Source: a virus
IMG/VR virus record: IMGVR_UViG_3300009011_000044
Location: 1-31,702 of that record
DNA length: 31,702 nt
Reading direction: 5' to 3' (one strand)
This document shows, one piece after another, positions 16,775-23,920 of this stretch. Position 1 is the stretch's first letter, and each line of letters begins with the position of its first letter. The notes under the pieces were generated by a model, which worked only from the letters and a program-made list of their open reading frames with translations, ran no database searches and was not told the DNA's origin. The position numbers and the translations under genes were made by a program.

Positions 16775-18498
16775 AGGGTTCGAATTCCGTGCTTGGAGAT
16801 GTGGTCAGAGAGGGTGTCGTCGGGATGTAGGTTCGCCAGAACGCGGCCGATCGCCATAATCAAAGCGACGGCGCCATCGATCTTGTTGTCATCGCCCTGC
16901 TTAATCGGCCGCACCACGTCATCATTACCAGGCAGGTTTTTTCCAATCACATTGCCGATGCACCAGGTCATGATCGGGTTGCCGTCGTGGTGGAACCGGC
17001 CAGCCTCTATCGCAGCTTCCAACTCCTTCATCGGGTCGGACATGTTGGTGTAGTTCTGCGTGATGGTGATCGGCTCAAAACCTTGGTCATCAAGATCATG
17101 GCTAAGACCTGTCGCCCCATGCGGATCAATCGGGCACTCACGAATCGGAGCGTGACGGTTCGCCTCTTTGGTGTCCTCGAGGATCTCGCGATAGTCGACC
17201 TCAGCACCATCAGTCACATCCAGGTGCTTGGAGTGAATCCAAGCCTGGAACCGCTCCGACATCCGCTTGTTGTCGACATTAAAGGCCGTGTCATAGGGAA
17301 CCCAAAACTTCGGAGCGATGCTGTAGTAGTGGACCTTTTCATCAATCACACGCCAAAACAGCCTGGATCTGGAGTTCATGTCGAGCTTTCTCGCCAAGTC
17401 GAAACCGGCGTTCCACTCCTGCCCCTCGAACTGCTCCAGTGTCAGCGTGGTGTCTTCGCATGCCTTCCAGCTTTCCATATTGAAAAAGCCTGACTTGGCG
17501 CTCACCCATAGGTTCAGGTGTTTTGTCTTGAAGGTGTTGGTGAACCGCGCAGACCGTATTGCCCGAGCCTGCTGGCTTTCCAGATATTCCTGGAACACCG
17601 AGACCCCGTGATTCGGATTGGCCTTGGCCAGCATCTTCGGATCGGTCCAGTCGTCGCCCTCGTCCAGCGTCCATATCCATCCGAACAGCTCGTCATCGGG
17701 CACAGTGCCCTCGAGCATTTCGATCACCTGGCGGCGCTTGTCGTAGCACGGGCCTTCGATATCGGCGCCGGCGGTGGTGATGATGAACATCAACGGCTGC
17801 CGCCGTGCGCCCATGCCGGTGAGCATGGTGTCGTACTGAGCCGATGTTGGGTGTTCGTGGTACTCGTCGACTATTGCGCAACTGGGCGAAGCGCCGTCTC
17901 CGGGGTTGCCGATCAACGGCTCGAAGCGACTGAAGTCAGACGGGATGTTCATGTTAGAGGCGTTCACCTCAATACCGGCAGCCTGCACCAGCATGGGCGA
18001 CTTACTCACCATCAGCTTCGCAGGTCGGAACACCTCCCAGGCCTGCTTCTCGGTGGTCGCGCCTGCGTACACTTCAGCGCCGTACTCGCCGTCGGCAACG
18101 AACATGCTGATACCAACGCCGCCAGCAACTACGGACTTGCCGTTCTTGCGGGGCACTTCCCAATAGCTTTCACGGAACCGACGATGGCCGCCCTTCTTCT
18201 TGACCCAGCCGAACGTTACAGCCAAGCCGAAAAGTTGCCACGCCTCCAGAGTGATCAGTTGCCTCTTGAATGCCCACTCACCCTTTGTATGCGGCAGGAG
18301 CTGGATTAGTTTGAGCTTCTTCTCAGCCTTGGCCGGGTCGAACTTGAAACGAAAGCCGCGCTTGCGGCTCGCCGCCACGCCATCGAAGTGACGCAGCACA
18401 GCCTGATGGATGTAGCGGCACGCTGGAACCTTCCCGCGCAAAAGAGACCTTCCCCAAGCCATCGCCTTGTCGACGTTTGGGTGCGGGGATTTGGCCAT
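16771..18498 (-). CDS. terL: Terminase large subunit (HK97-type TerL)
   Basis: At 575 aa this is the packaging motor. The ATPase domain has a Walker A-type motif at about 115-122 (VPRKNGKS) after the adenine-binding region, and a Walker B at about 207-212 (CAIVDE). A further TTAG motif near 241-244 fits the coupling motif III. The nuclease domain begins near Asp367 ([13 protein letters not shown]), the first metal-binding Asp of the RNase H fold. It overlaps the small subunit stop by one base. The partner HNH endonuclease and P27-type small subunit point to a cos-cutting enzyme of the HK97 class. Confidence 0.97.
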   Translation of the reverse strand: MAKSPHPNVDKAMAWGRSLLRGKVPACRYIHQAVLRHFDGVAASRKRGFRFKFDPAKAEKKLKLIQLLPHTKGEWAFKRQLITLEAWQLFGLAVTFGWVKKKGGHRRFRESYWEVPRKNGKSVVAGGVGISMFVADGEYGAEVYAGATTEKQAWEVFRPAKLMVSKSPMLVQAAGIEVNASNMNIPSDFSRFEPLIGNPGDGASPSCAIVDEYHEHPTSAQYDTMLTGMGARRQPLMFIITTAGADIEGPCYDKRRQVIEMLEGTVPDDELFGWIWTLDEGDDWTDPKMLAKANPNHGVSVFQEYLESQQARAIRSARFTNTFKTKHLNLWVSAKSGFFNMESWKACEDTTLTLEQFEGQEWNAGFDLARKLDMNSRSRLFWRVIDEKVHYYSIAPKFWVPYDTAFNVDNKRMSERFQAWIHSKHLDVTDGAEVDYREILEDTKEANRHAPIRECPIDPHGATGLSHDLDDQGFEPITITQNYTNMSDPMKELEAAIEAGRFHHDGNPIMTWCIGNVIGKNLPGNDDVVRPIKQGDDNKIDGAVALIMAIGRVLANLHPDDTLSDHISKHGIRTL

Positions 18499-18983
18499 CA
18501 GGAACTCAATAGTTTTGCGAATTCGTTGGTGGAGGATTGTTTGTTGCCGCCGATGATCCGCGTCCGGCTGGCCGGATCGAGGCCGAGAAGTGAACCGAAT
18601 GTGACCAGCTGACGCATGGATTCATTCGCCGCCGTGAGCGCGGGGTTTTTCATCGGGCTGCCCTGGGCAGACTCGACGACGATCCCAAATTTTTGAACGG
18701 CCTCTTCGGACATGCGCCACTTGTCATAGGCGGTACAGAACGCCTCGACGTTATGCAGATCGGTCAGCGCAACAACTTTTTCCCGCAATAATTCAGGGAT
18801 AAGCATCTTCCACATAGTGGCGGCGCGCTCGCTGAGCCACTCCGGTGGATCGATATTAGTGACGGTGGTGAACTGAGGCTCATCATGGTTTAGCGCCCGC
18901 TTTCCGGGGTTCCCAGCGAGTTTTTTCTGTGCCGTCGGCTTGGGTTTGCGACCACGGCCGGCGACCGTGGCGGTACCTCCCAT
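18498..18983 (-). CDS. terS: Terminase small subunit (P27 family)
   Basis: The 161-aa protein starts with a Gly/Lys-rich tail ([20 protein letters not shown]) typical of P27-family small terminases, followed by a helical core ([36 protein letters not shown]) and a C-terminus with [14 protein letters not shown] and [11 protein letters not shown]. These proteins recognise the phage packaging site and recruit the large subunit. It is preceded by a 135-bp non-coding interval that may contain the cos site and then the HNH gene. Confidence 0.94.
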   Translation of the reverse strand: MGGTATVAGRGRKPKPTAQKKLAGNPGKRALNHDEPQFTTVTNIDPPEWLSERAATMWKMLIPELLREKVVALTDLHNVEAFCTAYDKWRMSEEAVQKFGIVVESAQGSPMKNPALTAANESMRQLVTFGSLLGLDPASRTRIIGGNKQSSTNEFAKLLSS

Positions 18984-19118
18984 CGCGCAACTCCTGAATT
19001 TTTAATTTCGCGGTCGTACGAGAAAGCCCAAGGGGACGGTCTAGCTATCGAAAACCCCAGACTTTTGACCCTCCCCCTCCCGTATTGAGAATCGACCTCA
19101 TTTCATCAATGTTTTCGG
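18984..19118. other. Non-coding interval with candidate cos site
   Basis: No gene is visible between the HNH stop and the small terminase start. The stretch has an asymmetric composition with a C-rich tract at 19069-19081 (CCCTCCCCCTCCC) next to ACTTTTGA. In HK97-type phages with an HNH gene beside terS, cos usually lies in this interval and has a G/C-only overhang. The assignment rests on position and composition; the cut position cannot be read from one integrated copy. Confidence 0.4.
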
Positions 19119-19514
19119 TCAATTCGCACGATTCCTCGCCGGATTGCCCCAGCCGCCATCCTCGGACGCCGTCTTCCTGCTGTGGCAGGGGTGGCAAAGG
19201 GCTTGCCAGTTCGAGCTATCCCAGAACACGGCCTTGTCACCCTTGTGGGCGATGATGTGGTCAAGGTCAGTGGCTGCTACCACCAACCCTTGTCGCTCGC
19301 ACTCAACACAGAGTGGGTGCTTGGCCAGATAGGCCTTGCGTGCCTGCTGCCACTTGTAGCTGTACCCGCGCTGGGCGCTAGTCTCACGCTGCCGTTCGCG
19401 GCGCTTGGCCTCGGCGCTCTTGCCGATGTCTACATGGTCATCGCAGTAGCGCGGGTTGCGGGTCAGCACATTGCAACCCTGGGCATTGCATGGTTTCTTC
19501 GACCTAAGAGGCAT
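19119..19514 (-). CDS. HNH endonuclease of the packaging module
   Basis: The 131-aa protein has an N-terminal zinc-like cluster (CNAQGC ... YCDDH), a basic linker and an HNH core near residues 70-115: a Cys pair (LCVEC), then TDLDHIIAHKGD with the catalytic His, SSNWQALC with the Asn and CHPCHSRKT with the last His and second Cys pair. In HK97-group phages the HNH protein encoded beside the terminase genes is needed with TerL for specific cos cleavage and packaging. Its location directly before terS supports that role rather than a homing endonuclease. Confidence 0.93.
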   Translation of the reverse strand: MPLRSKKPCNAQGCNVLTRNPRYCDDHVDIGKSAEAKRRERQRETSAQRGYSYKWQQARKAYLAKHPLCVECERQGLVVAATDLDHIIAHKGDKAVFWDSSNWQALCHPCHSRKTASEDGGWGNPARNRAN

Positions 19515-19517
19515 GCC

Positions 19518-19601
19518 TCACCAACCTCCAGCCATCTTGCTGCCGACTGCCAAGCCGGCAACGAACACCAGCACCATCCACATAGGGTCAAGGTTGCGCA
19601 T
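19518..19601 (-). CDS. Possible 27-aa membrane peptide
   Basis: A short frame begins at an ATG at 19601 with GAGGT eight bases upstream and stops at 19518, three bases before the HNH start. The peptide MRNLDPMWMVLVFVAGLAVG plus seven residues would span the membrane once. It neatly fills the gap between Rz1 and HNH. Similar tiny hydrophobic frames occur near lysis genes of other Pseudomonas prophages, in my recollection, but the length is too short for firm assignment. Confidence 0.45.
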   Translation of the reverse strand: MRNLDPMWMVLVFVAGLAVGSKMAGGW

Positions 19602-19606
19602 GGCGT

Positions 19607-19879
19607 CTACCTCGTCTGGCTGCGTTTGATCTGGGCGTCCACCTGGTCGGCGCACGTGTCCAGCAACTTGACTGCCTGGTCTTTGAGGTCCCACACATCA
19701 CCGTTGTCGCGCAGGTCAGCCTGATCGGCATCAACGCGTTCGCACGGGATCAGTTCAGGGGGCTCGACTCTTACTGCCGTTGTCTTTGTTACCAGCGGCG
19801 GGCTTCCCGCGCAGGCCGTCAGGCAAAGGCTGAGCAGCCCAATCACGAACAGGCTTGCTGTTGCGCTTGAGTTCTTCAA
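19607..19879 (-). CDS. Rz1-like outer membrane spanin lipoprotein
   Basis: I choose a TTG start at 19879 (MKNSSATASLFVIGLLS, 90 aa), because GAGGA lies six bases upstream and it yields a clean lipoprotein signal ending LTAC, with the lipidated Cys at residue 23. The frame is open further upstream only because it overlaps Rz. The mature part carries Pro-Pro near its start and a helical C-terminus with two further cysteines. With Rz it would link the two membranes and disrupt the outer membrane in the last step of lysis. Most of it is nested within or overlaps the Rz gene in another frame, the classical arrangement. Confidence 0.88.
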   Translation of the reverse strand: MKNSSATASLFVIGLLSLCLTACAGSPPLVTKTTAVRVEPPELIPCERVDADQADLRDNGDVWDLKDQAVKLLDTCADQVDAQIKRSQTR

Positions 19880-20141
19880 AGTCTTTCCTCGCCTTGTTGG
19901 CTTTCTTTTCGCTGGCCTTGATTCGTGCGGCCAGGTCGGCGGTGTAGTCGGCGTTGCGCTTGGCTTCGGCACGCAGGTTGGTGATCGTCGCCTGGCTCTC
20001 GGTGTTGGCCTCGATGGCGTCCTGTTTGCCCTTGGCCTCGATCGTCACCTGCCCTTCAAGTGCAATGACCTGGTAGTGCTGGATGCCCAGCAACAGGCAG
20101 GCAACGAGCGCGATGATTGCTGCAGCAGCGAACGCCTTCAT
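19755..20141 (-). CDS. Rz-like inner membrane spanin
   Basis: The 128-aa protein has a single N-terminal membrane anchor (AFAAAAIIALVACLLLGIQ) followed by a long charged helix (about 35-95, with EAKRNADYTADLAARIKASEKK-type coiled coil, quoted in part) and a Pro/Gly-rich end. This is the i-spanin layout. The Rz1 gene starts inside it in the +1 frame at 19879. Its start overlaps the holin stop by four bases, so holin, Rz and Rz1 form one lysis cassette. Confidence 0.92.
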   Translation of the reverse strand: MKAFAAAAIIALVACLLLGIQHYQVIALEGQVTIEAKGKQDAIEANTESQATITNLRAEAKRNADYTADLAARIKASEKKANKARKDFEELKRNSKPVRDWAAQPLPDGLRGKPAAGNKDNGSKSRAP

Positions 20142-20464
20142 AGCGAATCAACCTTGCGACCAAGGAAGCGGGTCACCATCTCGCGAATGGCCGTGACGCC
20201 GAGGAAACCAATGGTTCCGCCGGCGGCAACGGACAAGCTCGACGGCCAAGCCATCCACTCGATGACGCTACTGGCGGACAAGCTCAACCCACCACAGATC
20301 AGCGCCTCGAAGAATATCCGGCGCTTGCTGGTCTCTTTAGCGTCATACAGGACGCGCAGGAAGGAGATGAGGATCGCCATAATTGCGCCCTGCCAAAGTG
20401 GATTGCTCAGGGCCACCCAGATAGCGGCCCACGTGTCCGGGTTCTTTTCGGGCATGAGCTTCAT
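20138..20464 (-). CDS. Phage holin
   Basis: The 108-aa protein has three hydrophobic segments (about 24-40, WQGAIMAILISFLRVLY; 54-72, ALICGGLSLSASSVIEWM; 77-92, LSVAAGGTIGFLGVTAI) and a charged C-terminus, the layout of class I/III holins of the lambda-holin superfamily. GGGAGG lies seven bases before the ATG at 20464; an internal ATG three codons on (MPEKNPDTW) could be an alternative start, which recalls the holin/antiholin dual start of lambda S. It would form the inner-membrane lesion that starts lysis. No endolysin gene lies beside it. Confidence 0.9.
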   Translation of the reverse strand: MKLMPEKNPDTWAAIWVALSNPLWQGAIMAILISFLRVLYDAKETSKRRIFFEALICGGLSLSASSVIEWMAWPSSLSVAAGGTIGFLGVTAIREMVTRFLGRKVDSL

Positions 20465-20552
20465 CCGATGTCCTCCCTTTCGGGGAGCGTGATAGGTGCG
20501 GCTCCATCAGCACTCCCAGCTCGGAGCAATGGGCGTGGTGGAGCCGAAAACG

Positions 20553-20578
20553 AAAAAGCCCCGGCAAATGCCGAGGCT
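20553..20578 (-). terminator. Leftward terminator upstream of the lysis genes (tR'-like)
   Basis: Read leftward, AGCCTCGGC and GCCGGGGCT form a 9-bp stem with one G-U pair and an ATTT loop, followed by TTTTT. It precedes the holin gene by about 90 bases and would block late transcription unless an antiterminator acts. Confidence 0.8.
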
Positions 20579-20599
20579 CAAATGGGTGAAGATGGCGAC

Positions 20600-20644
20600 C
20601 GTGACGGTCACGCCAACTATGCAAAACGCTGCTTCTCAAGTCAT
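20600..20644 (-). promoter_or_regulatory. Candidate late promoter with palindrome at its start
   Basis: Leftward there is an ATGACT -35-like box (20639-20644), a 17-bp spacer and CATAGT (20616-20621) as -10, each 4 of 6 matches. The predicted start falls in the palindrome CGTGAC-G-GTCACG (20600-20612). A terminator follows 30-55 bases later, as in lambda pR'-tR'. The match is weak. Confidence 0.35.
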
Positions 20645-20678
20645 GGCAAAATAGCAGCTCAATTATTCGGAGAGCGCC

Positions 20679-20876
20679 ATGAAGGACGACGGTAGCAGTA
20701 CAACAGTTGGTGAATTGCTCGACTCCCTAAAGGAATTCCCAAGGGACACCAAAATACGATTCCAAGGCGGGCTGAATTTCTACCGCCTGAAATGGCGCGC
20801 GGATGATCTGATCCAAGTCGAATTTAATGAGCCGGTATCGGATGCGATGCGCTACTACCTCAAAACCCATAAATAA
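20679..20876 (+). CDS. Small rightward protein of unknown function
   Basis: This 65-aa gene runs opposite to all its neighbours. GGAG lies six bases before the ATG. The N-terminal part has TVGELLDSLKEFPRDTKIRF, a pattern seen in many small phage and bacterial proteins (a helix, then P-x-D-T-x-I/V), followed by FYRLKWRADDLIQVEFNEPV. It is soluble and has no signal peptide. A bidirectional terminator follows 12 bases after its stop. Because it lies against the flow of late transcription and has its own terminator, it may be an independently expressed accessory gene in the lysogen. No function can be assigned. Confidence 0.75.
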   Translation: MKDDGSSTTVGELLDSLKEFPRDTKIRFQGGLNFYRLKWRADDLIQVEFNEPVSDAMRYYLKTHK

Positions 20877-20887
20877 AATACGGGCAT

Positions 20888-20917
20888 AAAAAAACCCGAC
20901 TCAGAGGTCGGGTTTTT
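20888..20917. terminator. Bidirectional terminator between convergent genes
   Basis: CCCGAC and GTCGGG pair around a 6-base loop, with a run of seven A on the left and five T on the right, so it can act in both directions. It separates the rightward 65-aa gene from the leftward 44-aa gene. Confidence 0.88.
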
Positions 20918-20930
20918 GACAGTACTAGAT

Positions 20931-21065
20931 TTAAGCTGGTTGTGCGCCGATTGGTACGCGACGAACCGTGCCAGCATCCTTGGCTGCTTTGTACAAAGCC
21001 AAAGCAGCGTTCAGGCGCTCTGCCTTACCGCTGTGTGCTTTTTCTTTGATTTCAGAAGATCGCAT
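20931..21065 (-). CDS. 44-aa hypothetical protein
   Basis: This leftward frame starts at an ATG at 21065 inside the last codons of the upstream gene (14-base overlap) and ends just before a bidirectional terminator. The product begins MRSSEIKEKAHSGKAERLNA and is a basic, mostly helical peptide with ALALYKAAKDAG, ending in RRVPIGAQPA. The overlap and the placement of the terminator suggest it is co-expressed with the 163-aa gene. It has no recognised family; in form, a short charged helical partner overlapping a larger gene, it could be an antitoxin or modulator of its neighbour, but nothing in the sequence proves this. Confidence 0.65.
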   Translation of the reverse strand: MRSSEIKEKAHSGKAERLNAALALYKAAKDAGTVRRVPIGAQPA

Positions 21066-21543
21066 AACCGGATCCCTCTAGTACTGGATAAATACTGTAA
21101 CCGAGCTGCTCTCGGTAGGTTCTTAACAGGCGTCCGTAGTATGGGCCAAGCTTTGGACGTTCTTCAAGGGCAACAGCAACAAAACCTCTTACGTCGCGAT
21201 GCCGTCTCAGCATCCAAGACGAGCGAAATATGCCGTCTCCCAGAGCCATCATTTGCCTGTAATTCAGACACCCGAGGTCAGGATGGGTTCCCGGAGTGGT
21301 GTAACCAGGCACTCCGCCATCAAAATCTCGCTTAAGCGCAAATTTTACTTCATAGCAATTGGCTGGAAGTTTTCTGCCTAGCTGATCCTCAATCTGCTCT
21401 TTGTGGGCCAAAAAGCCAGCAGACAGAGGGATGTACCAGATGCCGTACTCGAACTGATCTACTCGGATGGTATGCAAAATACCACACGTATCATCGAGAA
21501 GCGGGATCTCCTCAAAATCTTCATCCAACTGCAATGTAGCCAT
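21052..21543 (-). CDS. 163-aa protein of unknown function in a terminator-flanked unit
   Basis: The start is most likely the ATG at 21543 (MATLQLDEDFEEIPLLDD), which has GAGG six bases upstream; a longer frame to 21627 would run through the terminator at 21585-21616. The protein has a strongly acidic N-terminus, several aromatic motifs (FEYGIWYIPLSAGF, PPYYGRLLR-like GPYYGRLLRTYREQLGY) and a C-terminus ending VLEGSGYAIF. There is no signal peptide or membrane segment, and I do not recognise the family. The gene lies alone with its 44-aa partner between two terminators that share sequence, after the replication operon. Accessory function, for example phage exclusion or host take-over, is an inference from this moron-like setting. 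Confidence 0.75.
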   Translation of the reverse strand: MATLQLDEDFEEIPLLDDTCGILHTIRVDQFEYGIWYIPLSAGFLAHKEQIEDQLGRKLPANCYEVKFALKRDFDGGVPGYTTPGTHPDLGCLNYRQMMALGDGIFRSSWMLRRHRDVRGFVAVALEERPKLGPYYGRLLRTYREQLGYSIYPVLEGSGYAIF

Positions 21544-21584
21544 TCCGCGCCTCAACCCTTCCATTTGAGGCCAGATGCCTACGT

Positions 21585-21616
21585 AAAAAAAGCCCGACTC
21601 AGTTAGCCGGGCTTTT
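21585..21616. terminator. Terminator at the end of the early operon
   Basis: AGCCCG and CGGGCT pair around an 11-base loop, with seven A on the left and TTTT on the right. Leftward, it would stop the replication operon about 70 bases after its last stop codon. It shares CCCGACTCAG with the terminator at 20888-20917. Confidence 0.82.
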
Positions 21617-21682
21617 CGTGTTCGCATCCCTAAAGACGCAGAACCGCAATGTGGGAAACTATATTCTCATTTTCTCGACCAT

Positions 21683-22231
21683 TCAAGCTACCTCAGCAAT
21701 CAATTCCGCTTCACCGAGAATCACCCATGCTGAGGCGACCGCAGCATCACGTTCGGTCTCCAGCCACTTGCGGATATCGGACCGCCATCGGTACAAGGTT
21801 TTCTCCGGTGTCGGCGTGTCAGCGTTGTCCCAGGTGTGCAGCACCATGAACGACTCGGGAAGTCGCGGCGTAGCCCAGGCGGTGACGCACTTCGTCTTGA
21901 ACAGATGGTGAGCCCTTCCCGGCGCCGATCGCGCCAGATGTGCGATGGAAGCAAACCGTTGCTGCTGAGTCTCCCCATCCAAGTCCACCATGAAGTGGGC
22001 CACCAAAACCTGCCAGTAATGCGGAGCCAAGACACGGCGCAGCAGCGCCCGAGTCATGCTGTCCTGAGTGAGCTGGTCGAATCGATCCATTGGGCACGGG
22101 TTGTCGGCGCGCTCCGCCTCCCAGGCATCTGGCTTGTACTTGTTCTGCCATCCAGCTCCCTTGTGCAGCGAAATGGAATCGACGTTCATCGCTCGCATGA
22201 TGCCGTGCTCGGCACTTCGATAAACCGTCAT
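21683..22231 (-). CDS. Last gene of the early operon; possible late-gene regulator (Q position)
   Basis: The 182-aa protein starts MTVYRSAEHGIMRAMNV and has a basic, helical core (MTRALLRRVLAPHYWQVLVA, RFASIAHLARSAPGRAHHLF) and a C-terminal TPEKTLYRWRSDIRKWLE that could be a DNA-binding helix-turn-helix. I cannot place it in a named family with confidence. It is the last gene of the replication operon, followed by a terminator, and lies before the putative late promoter; in lambdoid phages this is where the antiterminator Q is encoded. Its start overlaps the upstream stop by one base (TAATG). Confidence 0.75.
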   Translation of the reverse strand: MTVYRSAEHGIMRAMNVDSISLHKGAGWQNKYKPDAWEAERADNPCPMDRFDQLTQDSMTRALLRRVLAPHYWQVLVAHFMVDLDGETQQQRFASIAHLARSAPGRAHHLFKTKCVTAWATPRLPESFMVLHTWDNADTPTPEKTLYRWRSDIRKWLETERDAAVASAWVILGEAELIAEVA

Positions 22232-22530
22232 TAAGCAGCCCTCCGGATGCGGCGCGGCGGCGGATTGTCATCTAGGCCCAGAAGGTTGCGCAGCAGACGG
22301 TCAGCGGTTTTGCTCTTGGCGTTTCCTTCGGCCACCCAGCGCTTGCAGTAATCACCGAACTCAATGTTCACCCGGGTAGCGTGCCAACTCGCAACCATAT
22401 CCAGCAGGCACGCCATCGCAGCAGCGCCACCAACCTTTTCCTCAGCCAATCCTTCGCCGGCGATCTTCAAAAACTTGCGCTCATGCTCGAGCAGGCTCTT
22501 GCGCGGCAATGCCGCCGTCCCGTTACCCAT
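22231..22530 (-). CDS. Hypothetical protein between helicase and last early gene
   Basis: The start is placed at 22530 (MGNGTAALPRKSLLEHERKF, 99 aa), eight bases inside the helicase end; the frame upstream of it is only helicase shadow. The protein is basic and helical with LLDMVASWHATRVNIEFGDYCKRW (quoted in parts: LLDMVASWHA, FGDYCKRWV) and ends in a very basic PPPRRIRRAA tail, which could contact nucleic acid. No family is recognised. Its overlaps on both sides show it belongs to the replication operon. Confidence 0.75.
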   Translation of the reverse strand: MGNGTAALPRKSLLEHERKFLKIAGEGLAEEKVGGAAAMACLLDMVASWHATRVNIEFGDYCKRWVAEGNAKSKTADRLLRNLLGLDDNPPPRRIRRAA

Positions 22531-23920
22531 AGGTTTTGCTCCCCTTAACTCGGCCGGCGAAGGGGCGATTTGCTTCGACCTCCTCCTGCGTTGGCTCTCG
22601 ACATGCAAAATTGACGAAGCGGGCGAATTGCCCCTGCCGCTGAACCAGACACGACCCAGGCGACGCCTGTCGGCCTTTGTCCAGAATCAACTCGGTGACG
22701 CCCTGCTCCCCCATTTCGGATTCGGGGTCGTGATGCACCAGCAGCACCGCGTCGGCATCCTGCTCGATCTGACCGGAGTCTCGCAGGTCACTTGCCTGTG
22801 GCTTCTTCCCGGGCCGGCTCGCTGGGTTGCGGTTGAGCTGCGCGAGCACCAACACCGGCACACCCAACTCCTTGCTCAAGTTCTTCATGCCGATCGATAT
22901 CTTGGCCACGGCCTCACCACGGTTCATGGTCTTGCCGTCCGCTCCCACAAGACCCAGGTAGTCGACCATCAGGATATCCAGTCCGCGCTCCCGCTGAAGC
23001 TTTCGCGCCTCGGTACGGATGTCGGCCATGGTCAGCCCCGGCGTGTCGTTCAGATACAGCTCGGCACCCTTGATCTGGCCCGCCGCCATCCCGATACGGG
23101 TCCACTCCTCCTGGTCCAGGCACTTGACCTCCTCCATCCGGCGCAGATCGATCCCGCCCTGAGAGGCGATAGTCCGGACGGTCAATTCCTCCTCTCCCAT
23201 CTCAAGAGAGATGATCAGACCCACCCCGGCGCCGCGGATGGCGATGTGATTGACGATCTGCAATCCGAGCATGGTCTTGCCGCTACCAGGTCGTCCGGCA
23301 ATCACCACCATTGACTTGGGGCGCAGGAAGCCAATCAACTTATCCAGATCAACTAGACCGGTGGAGAGCTTCGGCGGAGCCTTGTCGTTTAGCACGTCGT
23401 CCATGTAGTCCAAGACCTTCGGCAGTACTTCAGCCATGTGCTTGTACCCAGCCCTGCCGCCACTCTGCAGGTCGCGCAGGTCGGCCAGCGCAAGATGGCA
23501 GGCATCGAGGATGTCGTCCGCCGGCAAGTCATCGGCAGCGCCACCATCGACGATCTGGCCCAGGTCTCGGAACTGGCGAATGAGCGCCCATTGCTTGACC
23601 TGACGAGCGTAAGCCTTCCAGTTGGCGGCTGATGGGACGTTGCGGTGCAGATTGATGGCGTACTCCAGGGTGGTCTGGCCGCTGGGCAGGTAGCGCTGAA
23701 TCGAGCCAAGTGTCACGGCATCCACGGGCGTATTCCGCCCCAGGCAATCGTGGATCACGTCGAACAGTGCCGCGTTGTCCTGATGCCAGAAGTCTCCAGA
23801 GGTCATCTGCGAAACGATGTCCTCGACCATTCCTGCGTCCTCCCGAAGCGATGCGATCATGATTGCGCCTAGGACGCCCTGCTCTGATTCGAGACGGTAA
23901 TACTTATCCTCTTGGCTCAT
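22523..23920 (-). CDS. dnaB: Replicative DNA helicase (DnaB-like)
   Basis: The 465-aa protein has the DnaB layout: an N-terminal helical domain (SEQGVLGAIMIAS, FWHQDNAALFDVIHD) and a RecA-like C-terminal domain with Walker A GRPGSGKT at about 209-216, Walker B LMVDYL near 317-322 and the QLNR ... SDLRDSGQIEQDADAV motif typical of DnaB. It would unwind the phage DNA at the replication fork and needs the loader encoded just upstream (four-base overlap at 23917-23920). Phage-encoded DnaB homologues with their own loader make replication less dependent on the host helicase. Confidence 0.96.
   Translation of the reverse strand: MSQEDKYYRLESEQGVLGAIMIASLREDAGMVEDIVSQMTSGDFWHQDNAALFDVIHDCLGRNTPVDAVTLGSIQRYLPSGQTTLEYAINLHRNVPSAANWKAYARQVKQWALIRQFRDLGQIVDGGAADDLPADDILDACHLALADLRDLQSGGRAGYKHMAEVLPKVLDYMDDVLNDKAPPKLSTGLVDLDKLIGFLRPKSMVVIAGRPGSGKTMLGLQIVNHIAIRGAGVGLIISLEMGEEELTVRTIASQGGIDLRRMEEVKCLDQEEWTRIGMAAGQIKGAELYLNDTPGLTMADIRTEARKLQRERGLDILMVDYLGLVGADGKTMNRGEAVAKISIGMKNLSKELGVPVLVLAQLNRNPASRPGKKPQASDLRDSGQIEQDADAVLLVHHDPESEMGEQGVTELILDKGRQASPGSCLVQRQGQFARFVNFACREPTQEEVEANRPFAGRVKGSKTYG

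Noticed and set aside
21544-21627. N-terminal extension of the 163-aa protein
   Set aside because: It would be encoded across a strong terminator stem and lacks a ribosome-binding site; the ATG at 21543 has one.
22364-23314. Rightward 316-codon frame opposite the helicase gene
   Set aside because: Mirror of the DnaB-like gene, whose Walker motifs are on the other strand.
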